A DNA stretch of 64,000 nt from Sandaracinus amylolyticus (lineage in GTDB: Bacteria > Myxococcota_A > Polyangia > Polyangiales > Sandaracinaceae), in contig NZ_CP011125.1 in NCBI RefSeq assembly GCF_000737325.1, positions 248,001 to 312,000 on the forward strand, given 5' to 3'. A program made the translations under genes and the position numbers. How positions within the stretch are numbered: position 1 is the first letter of the stretch; the number at the start of each line of letters is the position of its first letter. Positions 63,537-64,000 of this stretch are shown in pieces. A model generated the notes under the pieces. That model searched no databases. It saw nothing but the letters and a program-made list of their open reading frames with translations, and was not told where the DNA came from.

Positions 63537-64000
63537 TCAGCGACCGACGGATACCCACTCTCCGCGTCGCGCGTCCCAGCGCTTCACCACCCGCGCCGGC
63601 GCGCCGACTGCCACGCTGAGCGGCGGGATGTCGCAGTTGACCACGCTGCCCGCGCCGATGATCGAGTGCGCGCCGATGGTCACGCCGCGCAGGATGCACG
63701 CGCGCTCTCCGACGAACACCTGCTCGCCGATGTCGATCGGCGCGGCGATGACCCGGTCGTTCCGGAAGTCCGCGGGGTCGCGGAGATCGTGCTCGTGATC
63801 GATGATCAGCACGTGCGCCGCGAGCCCGGATCCCGCGCGGAGGATCACGCTGGTCGCCGCGCCGATGTGCACGAACTCCGAGATCATGCAGTGATCGCCG
63901 ATCTGCAGGATCGGCCGGTGTGGATCGTTGCCGACCACCTCGAGCCGCGCGAAGCGTCGGATCGAGACCTCGCGTCCGATCGAGATCGCCTCGGGCCGAT
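63537..64000 (-). CDS. hexapeptide-repeat (left-handed beta-helix) acyltransferase, start outside the window
   Basis: The C-terminal 154 residues of a LbetaH acyltransferase are seen, with the gene entering from the right edge. Hexapeptide repeats [LIV]-G-x-x-x-x run through IGDHCMISEFVHIGAATSVIL and IGEQVFVGERACILRGVTIGAHSIIGAGSVV. A GTG at 63938 could start a shorter protein, but the frame stays open and protein-like upstream (RPEAISIGREVSIRRFARLEV). Members acetylate sugars or other acceptors with acetyl-CoA, usually as trimers. The conserved His in IIDHEHD is a catalytic candidate. The end PLSVAVGAPARVVKRW is typical of sugar O-acetyltransferases. Confidence 0.88.
   Translation of the reverse strand, partial: RPEAISIGREVSIRRFARLEVVGNDPHRPILQIGDHCMISEFVHIGAATSVILRAGSGLAAHVLIIDHEHDLRDPADFRNDRVIAAPIDIGEQVFVGERACILRGVTIGAHSIIGAGSVVNCDIPPLSVAVGAPARVVKRWDARRGEWVSVGR

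Overview
The window is very GC-rich, densely coded bacterial DNA with strong G/C preference at third codon positions. The gene content points to a myxobacterium (Myxococcota, probably the Polyangia side; a Sandaracinus-like organism would fit, but this is inference). Supporting signs are a MYXO-CTERM-type C-terminal anchor, many lipoproteins with Asp/Ala/Gly/Pro-rich linkers, long MopE-like Cys/Asp repeat proteins, Ser/Thr protein kinases, hybrid histidine kinases, a kinase fused to a sigma-54 activator, and a DUF1592/DUF1552 pair. About 47 protein genes are supported. No rRNA, tRNA, CRISPR array, insertion sequence or prophage was recognised. Two genes run off the window: an HrpB-type helicase on the left and a hexapeptide acyltransferase on the right.

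Layout. 1-3.1 kb: hrpB, a small membrane protein, an AraC-type regulator and a tiny lipoprotein (all minus). 3.2-7.3 kb: DUF1592 lipoprotein, Tat-exported DUF1552 protein and a VWA lipoprotein (plus). 7.3-9.5 kb: a repeat-bearing leader, then glutathione-dependent formaldehyde oxidation (class III alcohol dehydrogenase and S-formylglutathione hydrolase). 9.5-17.5 kb: two metzincin-type metalloproteases, a CxxCH lipoprotein, an SDR protein without the usual catalytic residues, a PAS/PAS/kinase/REC/REC hybrid kinase and a possible degenerate receiver protein. 17.7-24.6 kb: a 1562-residue kinase-ATPase-TPR-GAF-sigma-54 activator facing a lipoprotein and a lipoprotein serpin, with repeated TGGAACA half-sites between the divergent genes. 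24.6-31.1 kb: AraC-DoxX unit, a limonene-epoxide-hydrolase-like enzyme, a second hybrid kinase, a membrane protein and a quinone-oxidoreductase-like enzyme. 31.2-39.6 kb: pirin, an unknown protein, a BBE-type flavoenzyme, thioredoxin, a Cys-rich lipoprotein, a trypsin-like protease with a PPC domain and a membrane-anchored Ser/Thr kinase.

39.7-43.2 kb is a sulfur cluster: a persulfide-dioxygenase-like MBL protein fused to rhodanese, a TauE/SafE permease and a two-gene YeeE/YedE transporter. GAAAC/GTTTC dyads recur at three places in and around it and end in a three-copy array whose outer TGA/TCA ends are also stop codons. This is the best candidate for an undescribed regulatory circuit.

43.2-64 kb holds a GT39-like membrane glycosyltransferase, an esterase lipoprotein and a 1280-residue protein with 13 Cys-rich repeats (including very recent 147-bp duplications). 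A SnoaL-like protein, an SDR, a J-domain protein, a cyclic-phosphate-receiver-like protein and a zinc ribbon follow. Next are two translationally coupled giant surface proteins sharing MopE-like repeats (one VWA plus MYXO-CTERM, one lipoprotein with an FGE-sulfatase-like domain), then OsmC, a GMC oxidoreductase and the partial acyltransferase. All family calls come from reading motifs; no database search was run.
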